This document shows positions 55,828-64,000 of a stretch of DNA of 64,000 nt, piece after piece. The notes beneath the pieces were generated by a model, which was given only the letters and a program-made list of their open reading frames with translations, had not been told where the DNA came from and did no database searches. Each line of letters starts with the position of its first letter. The stretch's first letter is position 1. The DNA lies in contig NZ_CP133017.1 of assembly GCF_030866765.1 (NCBI RefSeq), positions 6,290,001 through 6,354,000 on the forward strand. Reading direction: 5' to 3'. A program made the position numbers and the translations under genes. The DNA comes from Paenibacillus silvisoli. Lineage in GTDB: Bacteria; Bacillota; Bacilli; Paenibacillales; Paenibacillaceae.

Positions 55828-56544
55828 CTAAGTCACCGTCCGCCAAACCGCCGGCAGCTTCCAATCATGCGGCATCAAACCGCGGATGTCGCGCGCCAGT
55901 TCTACCTTTTTCTCGCTCGGCAGCACGACCGTCAGCTGGCAGGAAGGCGTCGAGGCCGCAAGCGCGCCGCTGCCCTGCTCCACAGGCTGCTTAACCGTTA
56001 CATACAAAGCATCGCCTGCCTGATGCGTTTCGACCAGCTCGAGCGAAGCAGGCGACTTTTCTTCCCGTCCGATGTCATAGCGGCACGCGCCAAACGCCTG
56101 CACCCGGTTTGAGCCGCTGGTGTCCGCGTCGATTAACAACGAGCCATTCCAGTAGTGCTCGCCTTGTACGACGATCCGCTTGATGGCAGCGCCGACATCC
56201 TCCGACACTTGCGACGCCTCTACGCGCACTTCCTTCGATCCGATTGCGCTGCGAATCTCGTCCATGAGACCCGTTGCGCTGACGGACGTGAAGATAAGGC
56301 AGCAGCCTCCGAGCAGCGCGACGACGATAATGCTAAATAGATCATACCGCAGCACCGGCTGCTCGGACTTGCTGCACCACAAGTAAATGACGATCTCCAC
56401 GCCAAGCAGCACAAAAAGCAGCGGCCACCACACCATACCCTGATCCAGCCAGCCGATGCCGCCGAACTGCACGGCAAGCAGCAAAATACCCATCGCGATC
56501 AGCGCGGTTCCCATCGACCATGTTCCGACTCTCCATTGTCTCAT
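55828..56544 (-). CDS. Membrane protein with four short N-terminal helices and a LiaF-like exterior domain
   Basis: The 238 residues have four hydrophobic segments within the first 100 (about 9-28, 38-56, 69-90), followed by a soluble, beta-rich region from about 105 to the end (LLIDADTSGSNRVQAFGACRYDIG, ALYVTVKQPV, CQLTVVLPSEKKVELAR). The layout resembles LiaF-type proteins, which combine small TM domains with a beta-sandwich and modulate cell-envelope stress signalling. The resemblance is architectural, so the family is uncertain. It overlaps the upstream 396-residue gene by ATGA, so it is translationally coupled. It is the last gene of the ECF operon. Confidence 0.7.
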   Translation of the reverse strand: MRQWRVGTWSMGTALIAMGILLLAVQFGGIGWLDQGMVWWPLLFVLLGVEIVIYLWCSKSEQPVLRYDLFSIIVVALLGGCCLIFTSVSATGLMDEIRSAIGSKEVRVEASQVSEDVGAAIKRIVVQGEHYWNGSLLIDADTSGSNRVQAFGACRYDIGREEKSPASLELVETHQAGDALYVTVKQPVEQGSGALAASTPSCQLTVVLPSEKKVELARDIRGLMPHDWKLPAVWRTVT

Positions 56545-57731
56545 TCCGGCTTCACCGCCTTTTTGCTGCCGGCCAGCAGCTTAACGCCCGCTCCGATCAG
56601 GAGCAGAGCAGGTATACCGGTTTTGATGTAGTAACGGATATTGCTAATCAGCTGCGCGTCTACCCATACCCGCTGCGCATATTCCAGCAGGAAACGGTCG
56701 GTAATATAGTAGACCCCAAGCGCGACCAGTGCGATGCCCAGCCATTTTTGCTGGTGAATGAGCCAATCGACGATCGGTACGTCCTCCAGCTTACCGTCGC
56801 CGTTGTTCAGCCGCGACTGCTGCTGCAGCGCATCGAAGAACGAGAAGCACCACAGGAGCGGCACCATGAACAAAAAGAGCGACAGCTGCAGGACATCCAG
56901 CAGATAGATCGAGAGCAGAAAGCCGGCCATGAGCTGGAAGCCTCTTTTTTGCAAGCCTAGATACATATGTCCCGCTCCCGGAAGAATCGACAGTACCGTC
57001 GACAGCCATCTGCTGCGCTTGCCGCCTTGGCGGTGATCCTCCCAATCGTCGAGAATCGACCGGTCCTGAAGCGTCTCGCCGGCCTGCTTCATATCAACGT
57101 GGCGAATGGCATCGAACATGCCGAAGAGCCAAATAATCGGCAGCGCCAGCAGGAAGGTCAGGAAGCCAGGCTGATCCGCCAACACCGCCACGAAGATGAT
57201 CATCGCCAGCAGGCCGAAGAAGCCAACCATCAGATTAAGCCCGCGCTGCATCAAGCCGAGCTGCAGATGTCCTAAACCCGGAATAAACGACAGCAGAATC
57301 GTATAAAACCGTTCGCTTGATTGTCCGCTCGCCGGCTGCGGCGGAATACCCGACACTCGATAAGGCACTTCTTCCCGCATCGTTCCAGGCATCGATCCCA
57401 TCGCCATGTCCATCGACATTGGCATCGGATGCGGACCGTAGACAACCTGCCCCGGTGCAGGCAGCGGAAGATGAATATCCTTCGGACTGCTGTTCCGAAT
57501 TAAATAAATGATCAGATCAAGCAAATTGATCGCCCAAAGCAAGAACATGAGGAAAAGGAAAAACACCATAACTCCTTCTTCATTGGCTTCCGATCCCGCG
57601 ACAATCGCGACGATGAAACAGAAACCGATCGAAAACAAATAAAAGGATCCGCGCCAGCCGCGCCCGACTTTATAGTGGCCGAACCCCGGCAGAAAACCCA
57701 AGAACAGCGTCGCCACTGGATTTTTAACCAT
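56541..57731 (-). CDS. Membrane protein with threefold PGxGH-LG-RG motif
   Basis: A 396-residue polytopic protein. I chose the ATG at 57731, which follows AAGGCGGG. The motif appears three times: LPGFGHYKVGRGWRG near residue 12, IPGLGHLQLGLMQRG in the middle, and LPGAGHMYLGLQKRG in the last third, each followed by long hydrophobic segments. The motif recalls TM2-type GxGHFYLG signatures. Three internal copies suggest duplication of one two-helix unit. Function is unknown. It lies 29 bases after the anti-sigma gene and overlaps the next gene by 4 bases, so it belongs to the sigma-factor operon. Confidence 0.8.
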   Translation of the reverse strand: MVKNPVATLFLGFLPGFGHYKVGRGWRGSFYLFSIGFCFIVAIVAGSEANEEGVMVFFLFLMFLLWAINLLDLIIYLIRNSSPKDIHLPLPAPGQVVYGPHPMPMSMDMAMGSMPGTMREEVPYRVSGIPPQPASGQSSERFYTILLSFIPGLGHLQLGLMQRGLNLMVGFFGLLAMIIFVAVLADQPGFLTFLLALPIIWLFGMFDAIRHVDMKQAGETLQDRSILDDWEDHRQGGKRSRWLSTVLSILPGAGHMYLGLQKRGFQLMAGFLLSIYLLDVLQLSLFLFMVPLLWCFSFFDALQQQSRLNNGDGKLEDVPIVDWLIHQQKWLGIALVALGVYYITDRFLLEYAQRVWVDAQLISNIRYYIKTGIPALLLIGAGVKLLAGSKKAVKPE

Positions 57732-57760
57732 ATCGTCAACCCGCCTTTCTATGAAGTGCT

Positions 57761-58258
57761 CTATTTTTTCGGCTTCTCGACAATGGCGTCGATGACCGCC
57801 GCGGTCCGCTCCATGATGGAGGTCGAAACCGATTCCCGCTTGCTCGTTTGATGCTCCTCCCACTGCAACGGCTGCTCCGTAATCCGCTGGAACACCCCCG
57901 CCGACATGAGCACGAGCATGATGCAAACCGCGATCAAATAATGGATCATCGTTTGCTTGCGGCTGTTCCGTTTCGCCGGCAGTCGTCTCGCGGTCTCTGC
58001 GGAAGGAGGAGGCACTTGGCTGCCTTCATCCCAAACAATCGGCTCCAATTCCGCAATAGCCGACATGACGCGCGCCGTAACGGCTTCCGCCGCATCGCTG
58101 CCCAGCGGCTCAATCTCTTCCACATCCATTAGCAGCCCCATATACAGCTCCAAACAGTCGCCGCACGCGGCTAGATGCTCCTCCGCCTCCAACCGCTCCG
58201 GCTCGCCGATCGTTCCTTGCGCATAACCGCGCCAAAACCGTTCATCCCGATGCTTCAT
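57761..58258 (-). CDS. Zinc-finger anti-sigma factor (ZAS type), membrane-anchored
   Basis: A 165-residue protein. The N-terminus has the ZAS motif (H-x3-C-x2-C in EEHLAACGDC), typical of anti-sigma factors of ECF sigmas. A single TM segment follows near residues 106-126 (HYLIAVCIMLVLMSAGVF). I chose the ATG at 58258, since GGAAGGAGGAGG lies just upstream, and the start overlaps the sigma gene by ATGA. The extracytoplasmic part is about 40 residues long, so signal sensing may rely on the two membrane proteins that follow. Confidence 0.88.
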   Translation of the reverse strand: MKHRDERFWRGYAQGTIGEPERLEAEEHLAACGDCLELYMGLLMDVEEIEPLGSDAAEAVTARVMSAIAELEPIVWDEGSQVPPPSAETARRLPAKRNSRKQTMIHYLIAVCIMLVLMSAGVFQRITEQPLQWEEHQTSKRESVSTSIMERTAAVIDAIVEKPKK

Positions 58259-58908
58259 TCCAAATCCTCCTCCTTCCAATGCTTGCGCATCCATTGTCTC
58301 GCCCGGTAAAGCTTCGATTCCACGCTTTTCACCTGCAGCTGCTCCAGCTCGGCGATTTCCTTCTGCGGCCGATCCTCCAGAAAATAAGAACGCACGATGC
58401 GCCGATACCCCTCCGGAAGGGTACTGACTAGCGCTCGCACGCGCCGCGCGCGTTCCTGGCGGAGCGCCTCGATTTCGGCCGGAGGCGCATGGCCTGCGGC
58501 AGCGGCCGTTTCCGTTAGCGGCCCCGCGCCGTAACGCTCGGAGCTTACCGCTTTGCTCCTAGCCTGCGCTCCCGCATCGCCTTGCGACATCGCCTCTTGG
58601 CCGGCGCGCTGCAGCAGCGCCTCCTTGCGGGTATTCCGCCTGCGGCAGTCGATCGCGAGATTCATGGCGATGCGCGCGGCCCAGGTTTTGAAGCCATCCC
58701 CGCGGTAGCCCGGAAGGGAGAGATAGATGCGCACGAACGTCTCCTGCAGCGTATCCTCCGCATCGCCCGAGTCGCGCAGCACGCTCCATATGAGCCGGTA
58801 CAGCTCATCCCGGTACAAGGCGACCAGTTCCCCGTACGCCTCGCGATTTCCCTGTTTAATCTGTGCAATTAACGTTTCGTCCCGAATCTCTCTCCCTCCC
58901 CTCTGCAA
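58255..58908 (-). CDS. ECF-family RNA polymerase sigma factor
   Basis: An extracytoplasmic-function sigma factor with sigma-2 (about 28-92: YRLIWSVLRDSGDAEDTLQETFVRIY, then WAARIAMNLAIDCRRR) and sigma-4 (about 155-210: LPEGYRRIVRSYFLEDRPQKEIAELEQLQVKSVESKLYRAR) separated by an unusually long, Ala/Gly-rich linker of about 60 residues. The start is uncertain: the TTG at 58908 has no ribosome site, while GGGGAGGG lies inside the first codons and is followed by an in-frame ATT (codon 8). The gene overlaps the anti-sigma gene by 4 bases. No autoregulatory AAC-type promoter could be fixed in the 100 bases upstream. Confidence 0.88.
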   Translation of the reverse strand: MQRGGREIRDETLIAQIKQGNREAYGELVALYRDELYRLIWSVLRDSGDAEDTLQETFVRIYLSLPGYRGDGFKTWAARIAMNLAIDCRRRNTRKEALLQRAGQEAMSQGDAGAQARSKAVSSERYGAGPLTETAAAAGHAPPAEIEALRQERARRVRALVSTLPEGYRRIVRSYFLEDRPQKEIAELEQLQVKSVESKLYRARQWMRKHWKEEDLE

Positions 58909-59012
58909 TACTAGACGCTCCTGCCCCCGCTTACCCCTGCACTTGTCTCTAAATTTTTTCGCGTTCGCTAGTTTAAGCCTGCTTGTCCCTTATCGTAGCA
59001 TAGCCTGCTTTC

Positions 59013-59050
59013 AAAAAAAGAAGCTTCTGCAACATAGCAGAAGCTTCTTT
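59013..59050 (-). terminator. Rho-independent terminator of degU
   Basis: On the minus strand, GAAGCTTCTGC pairs with GCAGAAGCTTC (loop TATGTT) and is followed by TTTTTTTG. It separates degU from the ECF operon. Confidence 0.95.
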
Positions 59051-59071
59051 CGTCATTATGTAAACAAACCA

Positions 59072-59806
59072 TTAAAGCGTAACCCATCCGAATTTGATCG
59101 AATTGATTACCGCTTGCGTGCGATCGTCCACTTCCATCTTTTGCAAAATGCTGCTGACATGGTTTTTGACCGTCTTCTCGCTGATGAACAGGAACTCGCC
59201 GATCATTTTGTTGCTCTTGCCTTCGGCCATGAGACGAAGCACCTCTGCCTCGCGGCGCGTCAGCGGGTTGTTCTCGCTCGGGATGAACTTCACGCCGGCT
59301 TCGCGCGTTGCCGCCGCGCCGGACGTTGCGCCGATCTCGTCGAGGTAAGTCATGCGGCGCAGCTGGTTGATCAGCTTGCCCGTTACTTTCGGATGTATGT
59401 AAGCGTAGCCGTTAACGACCGAACGAATGGCATTCGCCAGCGCCTCCGCCTCCATGTCTTTCAGCAGGTAGCCGCTTGCCCCTTTGCGCAGCGTTTCGAA
59501 CACATAGCTTTCATCGTCATGAATCGATAGAATGATAACTTTGACCTCCGGGAAAATATCGCGCAGACGCTCCGTCGCCACAACCCCGTTTTCCACCGGC
59601 ATGTTAATATCCATGAGGACAATTTCCGGTTTGTTCTCGTTACAGAATTCCAATACCTGAATTCCGTCGTTGCACTCTCCGATGACCTCAAGATCATCTT
59701 CCATGTTAAGTATCCGCTTGAGTCCTTCGCGGAATAGCTGATGATCGTCAGCGATGAGTACTCTGATCTTTCGCTTGCCGTTTGCTGGTTTTACGTCCAT
59801 CGTCAT
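59072..59806 (-). CDS. degU: Two-component response regulator DegU
   Basis: DegU controls motility, competence and degradative enzyme genes. The 244-residue protein has a receiver domain with phosphoacceptor Asp66 ([12 protein letters not shown]) and acidic pair Asp20-Asp21 (IADDHQ), a NarL/LuxR-type HTH near the C-terminus ([22 protein letters not shown]), and the longer DegU-type linker. GGAAGGAGTAA directly precedes the ATG at 59806; the degS stop abuts it. Position next to the com and flagellar genes matches B. subtilis. Confidence 0.96.
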   Translation of the reverse strand: MTMDVKPANGKRKIRVLIADDHQLFREGLKRILNMEDDLEVIGECNDGIQVLEFCNENKPEIVLMDINMPVENGVVATERLRDIFPEVKVIILSIHDDESYVFETLRKGASGYLLKDMEAEALANAIRSVVNGYAYIHPKVTGKLINQLRRMTYLDEIGATSGAAATREAGVKFIPSENNPLTRREAEVLRLMAEGKSNKMIGEFLFISEKTVKNHVSSILQKMEVDDRTQAVINSIKFGWVTL

Positions 59807-60991
59807 TTACTCCTTCCTCGATTCCGAATTAATGGGAATATGAATGGTCACTTTCGTGCCTTGGCCGACCGTTGATTCGATCTCCATCCTTCCTTCGAGC
59901 AGCTCCACGCGTTCCCGCATTCCAATGAGTCCAAAGTGCGTGCTGTTTTTGACACGGGATTCCATTTGATCCACATGAAAACCGACACCGTTATCTTTTA
60001 CGACAATTTTGACCATTTGAGCTTGATACGTGATCTCCAAAATAACAAAGGATGGATCGGCATGCTTGAACGCATTGCTGAACGCTTCCTGAACCAGCCG
60101 GTAAATGCCCGCCTCCATCGCCGATGGCAGCCGGATCTCTTTGCCGACGGTTTCGAACATCGTCCGAATTTTGCTTTTTTCTTCATAATCCTGAATATAT
60201 TTACGCAGGGTAGGTACAAGTCCCAAATCATCCAAGGCCATAGGTCGTAGATTGAAAATGATTTTGCGAATTTCCTCGATTCCGGATCGCACCTGACTCT
60301 TCAAATCTATTAATTCTTCCTGCACAATTTGAAATTCCTGCTTCACCAGCATTCTTTCGGCAATTTCCGTCCTAAGCACTATGTTCGCTAGGGACTGAGC
60401 AGGACCGTCGTGAATCTCTCTAGCAATCCGTTTGCGCTCTTCTTCCTGGGCCAAAATAATCTTTAGGCCTATTTGCTGCCTGTTCTTGGCCGATTCCAAA
60501 ATGCGGGTCACCTGGTTCAAGTCGCCGGCCAGATACTCCAGCACCACGTTGATTTGCGAGGCAATCGACTCCGCGCGCTCAATGGATTTTTCTACGTTCC
60601 GGACCCTCTTCTGCAAATCGTCCCGGCGGGCCTTCAAATACGTCTCTTTCTCCCGGAACACCATGAGATCGAGCTGAAGCTGCGTCGCTTTCTCGTAAGC
60701 CGCTTTAATGTCCTCTTCTTTATAACGGACAAAATCGCGGCTTACTTCCGTCAAGCGGATCCGCGCCCGGCGGTAATCCAGCTCCAGCTGATCGACTTTA
60801 TCGATGATGGCCGCAGCTTCAGCAAGCACCTGGTTAAGTTCCTGACCGAGAGAGAACATTTCTTTACGCGCAGACTCGCAAATTTCGAAAATCTGATATT
60901 TGCTGTCCTCCATCACCGAAACCGCGTTTTTGATCACGCGGTCGATGTCGTTTATGCGGTAATCCACGATGTCTCGGCCTACTTTCTGCAA
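59807..60991 (-). CDS. degS: Sensor histidine kinase DegS
   Basis: DegS is the cytoplasmic kinase that phosphorylates DegU. The 394-residue protein has the long N-terminal coiled-coil sensor region (about 1-170), HisKA_3 with His194 (REIHDGPAQSL) and an HATPase_c domain (DNGVGFHVDQM, HFGLIGMRERVELLEGRM). The frame opens with TTG at 60991, which lacks an SD, and a TATAAT lies immediately before it, so transcription may start inside the frame. A GTG at codon 9 (60967) could then be the true start. It overlaps nothing and is followed by degU with no gap. Confidence 0.94.
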   Translation of the reverse strand: MQKVGRDIVDYRINDIDRVIKNAVSVMEDSKYQIFEICESARKEMFSLGQELNQVLAEAAAIIDKVDQLELDYRRARIRLTEVSRDFVRYKEEDIKAAYEKATQLQLDLMVFREKETYLKARRDDLQKRVRNVEKSIERAESIASQINVVLEYLAGDLNQVTRILESAKNRQQIGLKIILAQEEERKRIAREIHDGPAQSLANIVLRTEIAERMLVKQEFQIVQEELIDLKSQVRSGIEEIRKIIFNLRPMALDDLGLVPTLRKYIQDYEEKSKIRTMFETVGKEIRLPSAMEAGIYRLVQEAFSNAFKHADPSFVILEITYQAQMVKIVVKDNGVGFHVDQMESRVKNSTHFGLIGMRERVELLEGRMEIESTVGQGTKVTIHIPINSESRKE

Positions 60992-61037
60992 TTATACTGA
61001 TTCTATCATATCACATAACTAGCCCGAGGCGACCATC

Positions 61038-63743
61038 TCATTGAACGGTAATCGTGCCCAATTTCCCATCCCAATTGACTTGCAAGCCCAATTGCTCGGA
61101 CACAAGACGGATCGGAACGAGCGTACGCCCGCTTCTCATGATCGGCGCCACCTCCGATTGCTTCCGCACGCCGGTCAGCAGGAAGTCTTTCCGGCCTACC
61201 CGCATTTCCAGCAGCTTATCGCCGCGCAGCACGGAAACGCGCTTAAGCGCCGCTTCCCAGCCGATCTGCGCGCCCATCGCTTCCGTCACGAAACGAAGCG
61301 GCAGGTAGGTCGTGCCGTTCAACAGCAGCGGCGAAACGTCCAGCTGATACGGCTGGCCGCCGACTTTGGCCGATTTCGAGCCGACCTTCAGTTCGATCTT
61401 CGTCCGCTGCGGCTCGGCAATGACAGCCGGATACTGGAACGCAAGGTTATCCCATGCGAGCAGGCCGGTTAGCGCGCGTTCATCCTGGCCGTCCTCAAGC
61501 GAAGCAACGTAAAGCCGTTTCAGCTTGACCGGATAGGCCATTTGGTCGGCTGGCAGATTTACTTTGATCTGCTTCCAGCCGGTCCAATCGACCTGCTTCG
61601 CCAGCGTCACCAGATGAGCGGCCCCTTTGCTGTCTATGAATTCGGCACGGACCCAGTTCAGGCTTCCGTCCCCCATCACGTCGACAGTCATGGCCGAAGG
61701 CTTGCCTTCCACCTGGCGGCCGGTCCCATTCAGTACCGCATATGCCGCCTTCGTTCCGGTTCCTCCGGTAAAATCATACTGCAATTGCAGGACGTTCGTT
61801 GTATTGTCGCCAGGCAATCCCGAAGCGACGGTAGATGTTCCCATTACACCATTCGTACCTTGGAACGAAATTGGGTAGGTCTTCGCTTCAAAATCTTCAA
61901 ATTTTTTGTCGGAACCGGCCGCAAGTGCCGTCATGGCGGAAAAACCGTCATAACGGGCAATAAGATAGCCCGCCTGGGCAGAAGGATTCACGCTGCCGAT
62001 CGTCAACGTATTCCCGCTCCAGGTCCCGTTAAAGCCTTTTAGCTCCCATTTAATCGACGAAGCCGGGACAGTCAGCTGACGGCCGTCGTTCAGCGTGACA
62101 CGAACCGGGACGGACAGCGTCTTCCCGCTCTCGAGTACGAGCGAGCTTGCATCTACGGTCATGGATGCGATCGACTCGCCGCCGATCACTTCCACGTCCA
62201 GCTTGTCGCTGATTGCTCCGGATTTGACGGTGATGGACGTCTTTCCTGCCTTCGTCGCGGTAAACGTATTGCCGGCGAAGCTTCCGAGCGCCGTATCCGC
62301 CTTCCATAACGGTGTCAATGAGCCTGGGTCAACCGGATTATAGTACGTATCGTATGCTTTCATCGAGTAGGAGGCTTGCTGTCCGATAAACAGGACGCTG
62401 CTTCCGCTCGCTTTAATGCCCTTTAGTTGTCCTGCAGGCGCCGTCGTATAGACGCCTAGGCCGTTCGCCACCTGACGCTGCGTATCGCCGTACTCCGTCG
62501 GGAATGCCAGCTGCGTGCCCGTTTCGCCCAAAGGACGCGCAACCATGGTCGTAGAGCCGCCGCCGTCCAGGTTAACGCCCTTCCAGACGCCAAGCTGCAC
62601 CATCAGCTGCTGCAGCTCCGGGAGAGTTACGCCTTGGCTGCTGCCGCTGTCTTCGACCGTAATGACCAGCACCTTTTTGCCGTCTTGGGAGTAGCCGACC
62701 GCCGTGCGTGCCCGGTCGGTGTTCGGGCTAATGCTGCTCGGATTACGCGAATAAGCAGCCGCCTTGCCTTGATCGACCAGAATCGTGTGACCGCCGATCA
62801 GCATTTGCAGCGAAGAAGGGTCCACCTTCTGACCGGTCGATTGCGCAATCAGGTTATAGGAGGCTTGGACAGGTTGTCCGACCTGCAGATGCTCCTTCAC
62901 ATATTGAGCCGCCTTGCCGTGCGTCCGCAAAATATAGCCGTCAGCCGGCACCGCGCCCGGAATCATCGCATTTTCCGCGACTTGCGTGACGACGCCGTTC
63001 TGCACGAGCACCTCCGTCGGTGTCGTGGAGCTGTCTGCCACGTCCGGACGCGACTGCGTCCAGGCGCTGGTGTAGATATACATCGCATTGGCGTGGCTAT
63101 ATGCATTATCAGGCTCCGTCTTGTACGCCGCCTTGTTGATGCCGGACAGCGCGAACGTTGAGCCGTCTCCCGCCGTTACGGCGCCTTCGAAGCCATACAT
63201 ATCGATGACCGGCTTTCGGTCCGCCGTTACGGCGAACGCGTACATTCCGGTCAGCTTGGACGGGCTCGACACGAGCGCCCCGGCCGTTACTTCGGCGCCG
63301 ATTGGGCTGCCTTTGCCGTTTGCCGTGTTGAAGTAGTCGCCGTTAACGCCCGCGACCGCACCGTTCTCGCTTACCATATTGCTTACGGAGCCTACGCTGG
63401 ATACGGAGCCTGGATTGCCGTTCATGACATCCAGCTTGACATACGGGTTCGTCAGGTCCACTTCAATGACGTGGACGCGGGAAAGCACCGCGCCTTCGCC
63501 CGGTTTGTTCATCCAAGTATAATCGACGCGTTTCGCGCCTGAAGTAATCATCTCTTCATAAATTCTCGTCAGCTGTTGCTGTGCCGCAGGATTAACCGCA
63601 GCGGAATCGCCCGCCGCCGCTGCCGCGGTCGATACAGGTCCTATAATTGTCGTAATCGGCTGTGCGAGCAGTGCCGCGCCGAGCGTCAGCGTTAACAGTT
63701 GCTTGCCGGCAAACGCCGGTCTCTTCTCTTCTATTCCTCGCAT
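61038..63743 (-). CDS. Secreted phosphodiester-glycosidase (NAGPA)-like protein with C-terminal copper amine oxidase N-domain-like region
   Basis: A 901-residue exported protein: N-terminal signal (about 14-43, ALLAQPITTIIGPVSTAAAAAG), then a phosphodiester glycosidase (DUF2233/NAGPA) domain (about 50-420), with AVAGVNGDYFN and the family signature VNLDGGGSTTMV. Two Ig/BIG-like beta regions follow (about 430-600), a third carbohydrate-binding-like region (about 610-760), and a terminal copper amine oxidase N-domain-like stalk (LLNGTTYLPLRFVTEAMG and TLVPIRLVSEQLG repeats). It could act on cell-wall polymers or exopolysaccharide, but the substrate is not known. Start ATG at 63743 has GGGAGAG about 12 bases upstream. 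Confidence 0.85.
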   Translation of the reverse strand: MRGIEEKRPAFAGKQLLTLTLGAALLAQPITTIIGPVSTAAAAAGDSAAVNPAAQQQLTRIYEEMITSGAKRVDYTWMNKPGEGAVLSRVHVIEVDLTNPYVKLDVMNGNPGSVSSVGSVSNMVSENGAVAGVNGDYFNTANGKGSPIGAEVTAGALVSSPSKLTGMYAFAVTADRKPVIDMYGFEGAVTAGDGSTFALSGINKAAYKTEPDNAYSHANAMYIYTSAWTQSRPDVADSSTTPTEVLVQNGVVTQVAENAMIPGAVPADGYILRTHGKAAQYVKEHLQVGQPVQASYNLIAQSTGQKVDPSSLQMLIGGHTILVDQGKAAAYSRNPSSISPNTDRARTAVGYSQDGKKVLVITVEDSGSSQGVTLPELQQLMVQLGVWKGVNLDGGGSTTMVARPLGETGTQLAFPTEYGDTQRQVANGLGVYTTAPAGQLKGIKASGSSVLFIGQQASYSMKAYDTYYNPVDPGSLTPLWKADTALGSFAGNTFTATKAGKTSITVKSGAISDKLDVEVIGGESIASMTVDASSLVLESGKTLSVPVRVTLNDGRQLTVPASSIKWELKGFNGTWSGNTLTIGSVNPSAQAGYLIARYDGFSAMTALAAGSDKKFEDFEAKTYPISFQGTNGVMGTSTVASGLPGDNTTNVLQLQYDFTGGTGTKAAYAVLNGTGRQVEGKPSAMTVDVMGDGSLNWVRAEFIDSKGAAHLVTLAKQVDWTGWKQIKVNLPADQMAYPVKLKRLYVASLEDGQDERALTGLLAWDNLAFQYPAVIAEPQRTKIELKVGSKSAKVGGQPYQLDVSPLLLNGTTYLPLRFVTEAMGAQIGWEAALKRVSVLRGDKLLEMRVGRKDFLLTGVRKQSEVAPIMRSGRTLVPIRLVSEQLGLQVNWDGKLGTITVQ

Positions 63744-63850
63744 TTCTCTAGCAACTCTCCCATCCCAAATTGGTTCTCTGATGGTTAGACTATGAAACTG
63801 CTAGAAAAGTTACGTCTGATAGAAGAGTCCTATCAATCTACTTTTTCCGA

Positions 63851-63890
63851 CAAAAAAAAGCTATCCAAGTTTCTTCCACTTGGATAGCCT
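63851..63890 (-). terminator. Rho-independent terminator of the SLH-protein gene
   Basis: On the minus strand, GGCTATCCAAG pairs with CTTGGATAGC (loop about TGGAAGAAA) and is followed by TTTTTTTTG. It belongs to the gene entering from the right edge. Confidence 0.9.
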
Positions 63891-63899
63891 TGATTTCGA

Positions 63900-64000
63900 T
63901 TACGCATCAAGATATTCGACGTAGCCGAGAAGCCGCTTGATCATAACGGCTGCCTCCGCCCGAGTCGCTTTGTTCTTCGGTCCAAACGTGTTCGCCGTCA
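63900..64000 (-). CDS. C-terminal end of an S-layer-homology (SLH) domain protein (truncated by window edge)
   Basis: Only the last 32 residues are visible: NTFGPKNKATRAEAAVMI followed by KRLLGYVEYLDA and a stop. This is the end of an SLH repeat, which anchors exported proteins to pyruvylated secondary cell-wall polymer. The neighbouring secreted protein at 61-63.7 kb could be part of the same surface locus. The rest of the gene lies outside the window. Confidence 0.85.
   Translation of the reverse strand, partial: TANTFGPKNKATRAEAAVMIKRLLGYVEYLDA

Noticed and set aside
58909..59012. ECF-type autoregulatory promoter upstream of the sigma gene
   Set aside because: A CGTCTA string exists but has no AAC-type -35 at 16-17 bases; the match is too weak to claim.

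Overview
The window comes from a high-GC, motile, spore-former-type Firmicute, most likely Paenibacillaceae (Paenibacillus or Cohnella). The evidence is a ComF/flagellar/DegSU block in the Bacillus subtilis gene order, strong AAGGAGG-type ribosome binding sites, sigma-D-type flagellar promoters, a prfB frameshift site and an S-layer-homology protein at the edge. Almost every gene is on the minus strand; only a sugar isomerase-like gene, a sulfite/nitrite reductase and a VanW protein are on the plus strand. I see no tRNA, rRNA, insertion sequence, prophage or CRISPR array.

Layout. 1-3.5 kb: ligA (partial), pcrA, pcrB. 3.6-7.9 kb: a signalling cluster that leads into pcrB, made of a BTAD-type regulator, a membrane SpoIIE phosphatase fused to an RsbW-like kinase domain, and a STAS protein. 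8.1-14.2 kb: U32 family protein, TIM-barrel isomerase, a 71-residue membrane protein, siroheme sulfite/nitrite reductase. 14.3-19.4 kb: uvrB-uvrA with a promoter carrying a candidate SOS box. 19.5-25.5 kb: ftsE-ftsX-M23 peptidase-ctpB and minJ, a division and cell-wall remodelling set. 25.7-35.5 kb: a VanW protein and a complete argCJBDFGH operon with an ArgR/AhrC-type operator candidate over its promoter. 35.6-41.5 kb: YitT protein, prfB (programmed +1 frameshift), secA, hpf, cold-shock protein. 41.6-51.6 kb: late flagellar genes in three units: yvyF followed by flgM-flgN-flgK-flgL-yviE-fliW-csrA; hag; and flaG-fliD-fliS-fliT. 51.7-54.7 kb: comFA-comFC, with no comFB. 55-58.9 kb: an orphan membrane-anchored protein and an ECF sigma / anti-sigma / two-membrane-protein operon. 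59-61 kb: degS-degU. 61-64 kb: a large secreted phosphodiester-glycosidase-like protein and the end of an SLH protein.

The backbone from degS to uvrA follows the B. subtilis order, with two differences: the VanW-arg-yitT block sits between ftsE and prfB, and the ECF operon plus the orphan gene sit where degV/yviA lie in B. subtilis. The control signals I consider most solid are: a sigma-D promoter of flgM embedded in a terminator hairpin; a sigma-D promoter and a CsrA-type AGGA-loop hairpin in the hag leader, next to the fliW-csrA pair expected to act on it; the prfB frameshift site; and the argC and uvrB promoters with operators.

The least explained loci are the phosphatase-kinase fusion with its STAS and BTAD neighbours, the ECF operon whose membrane protein carries a threefold PGxGH motif, and the orphan gene at 55 kb.
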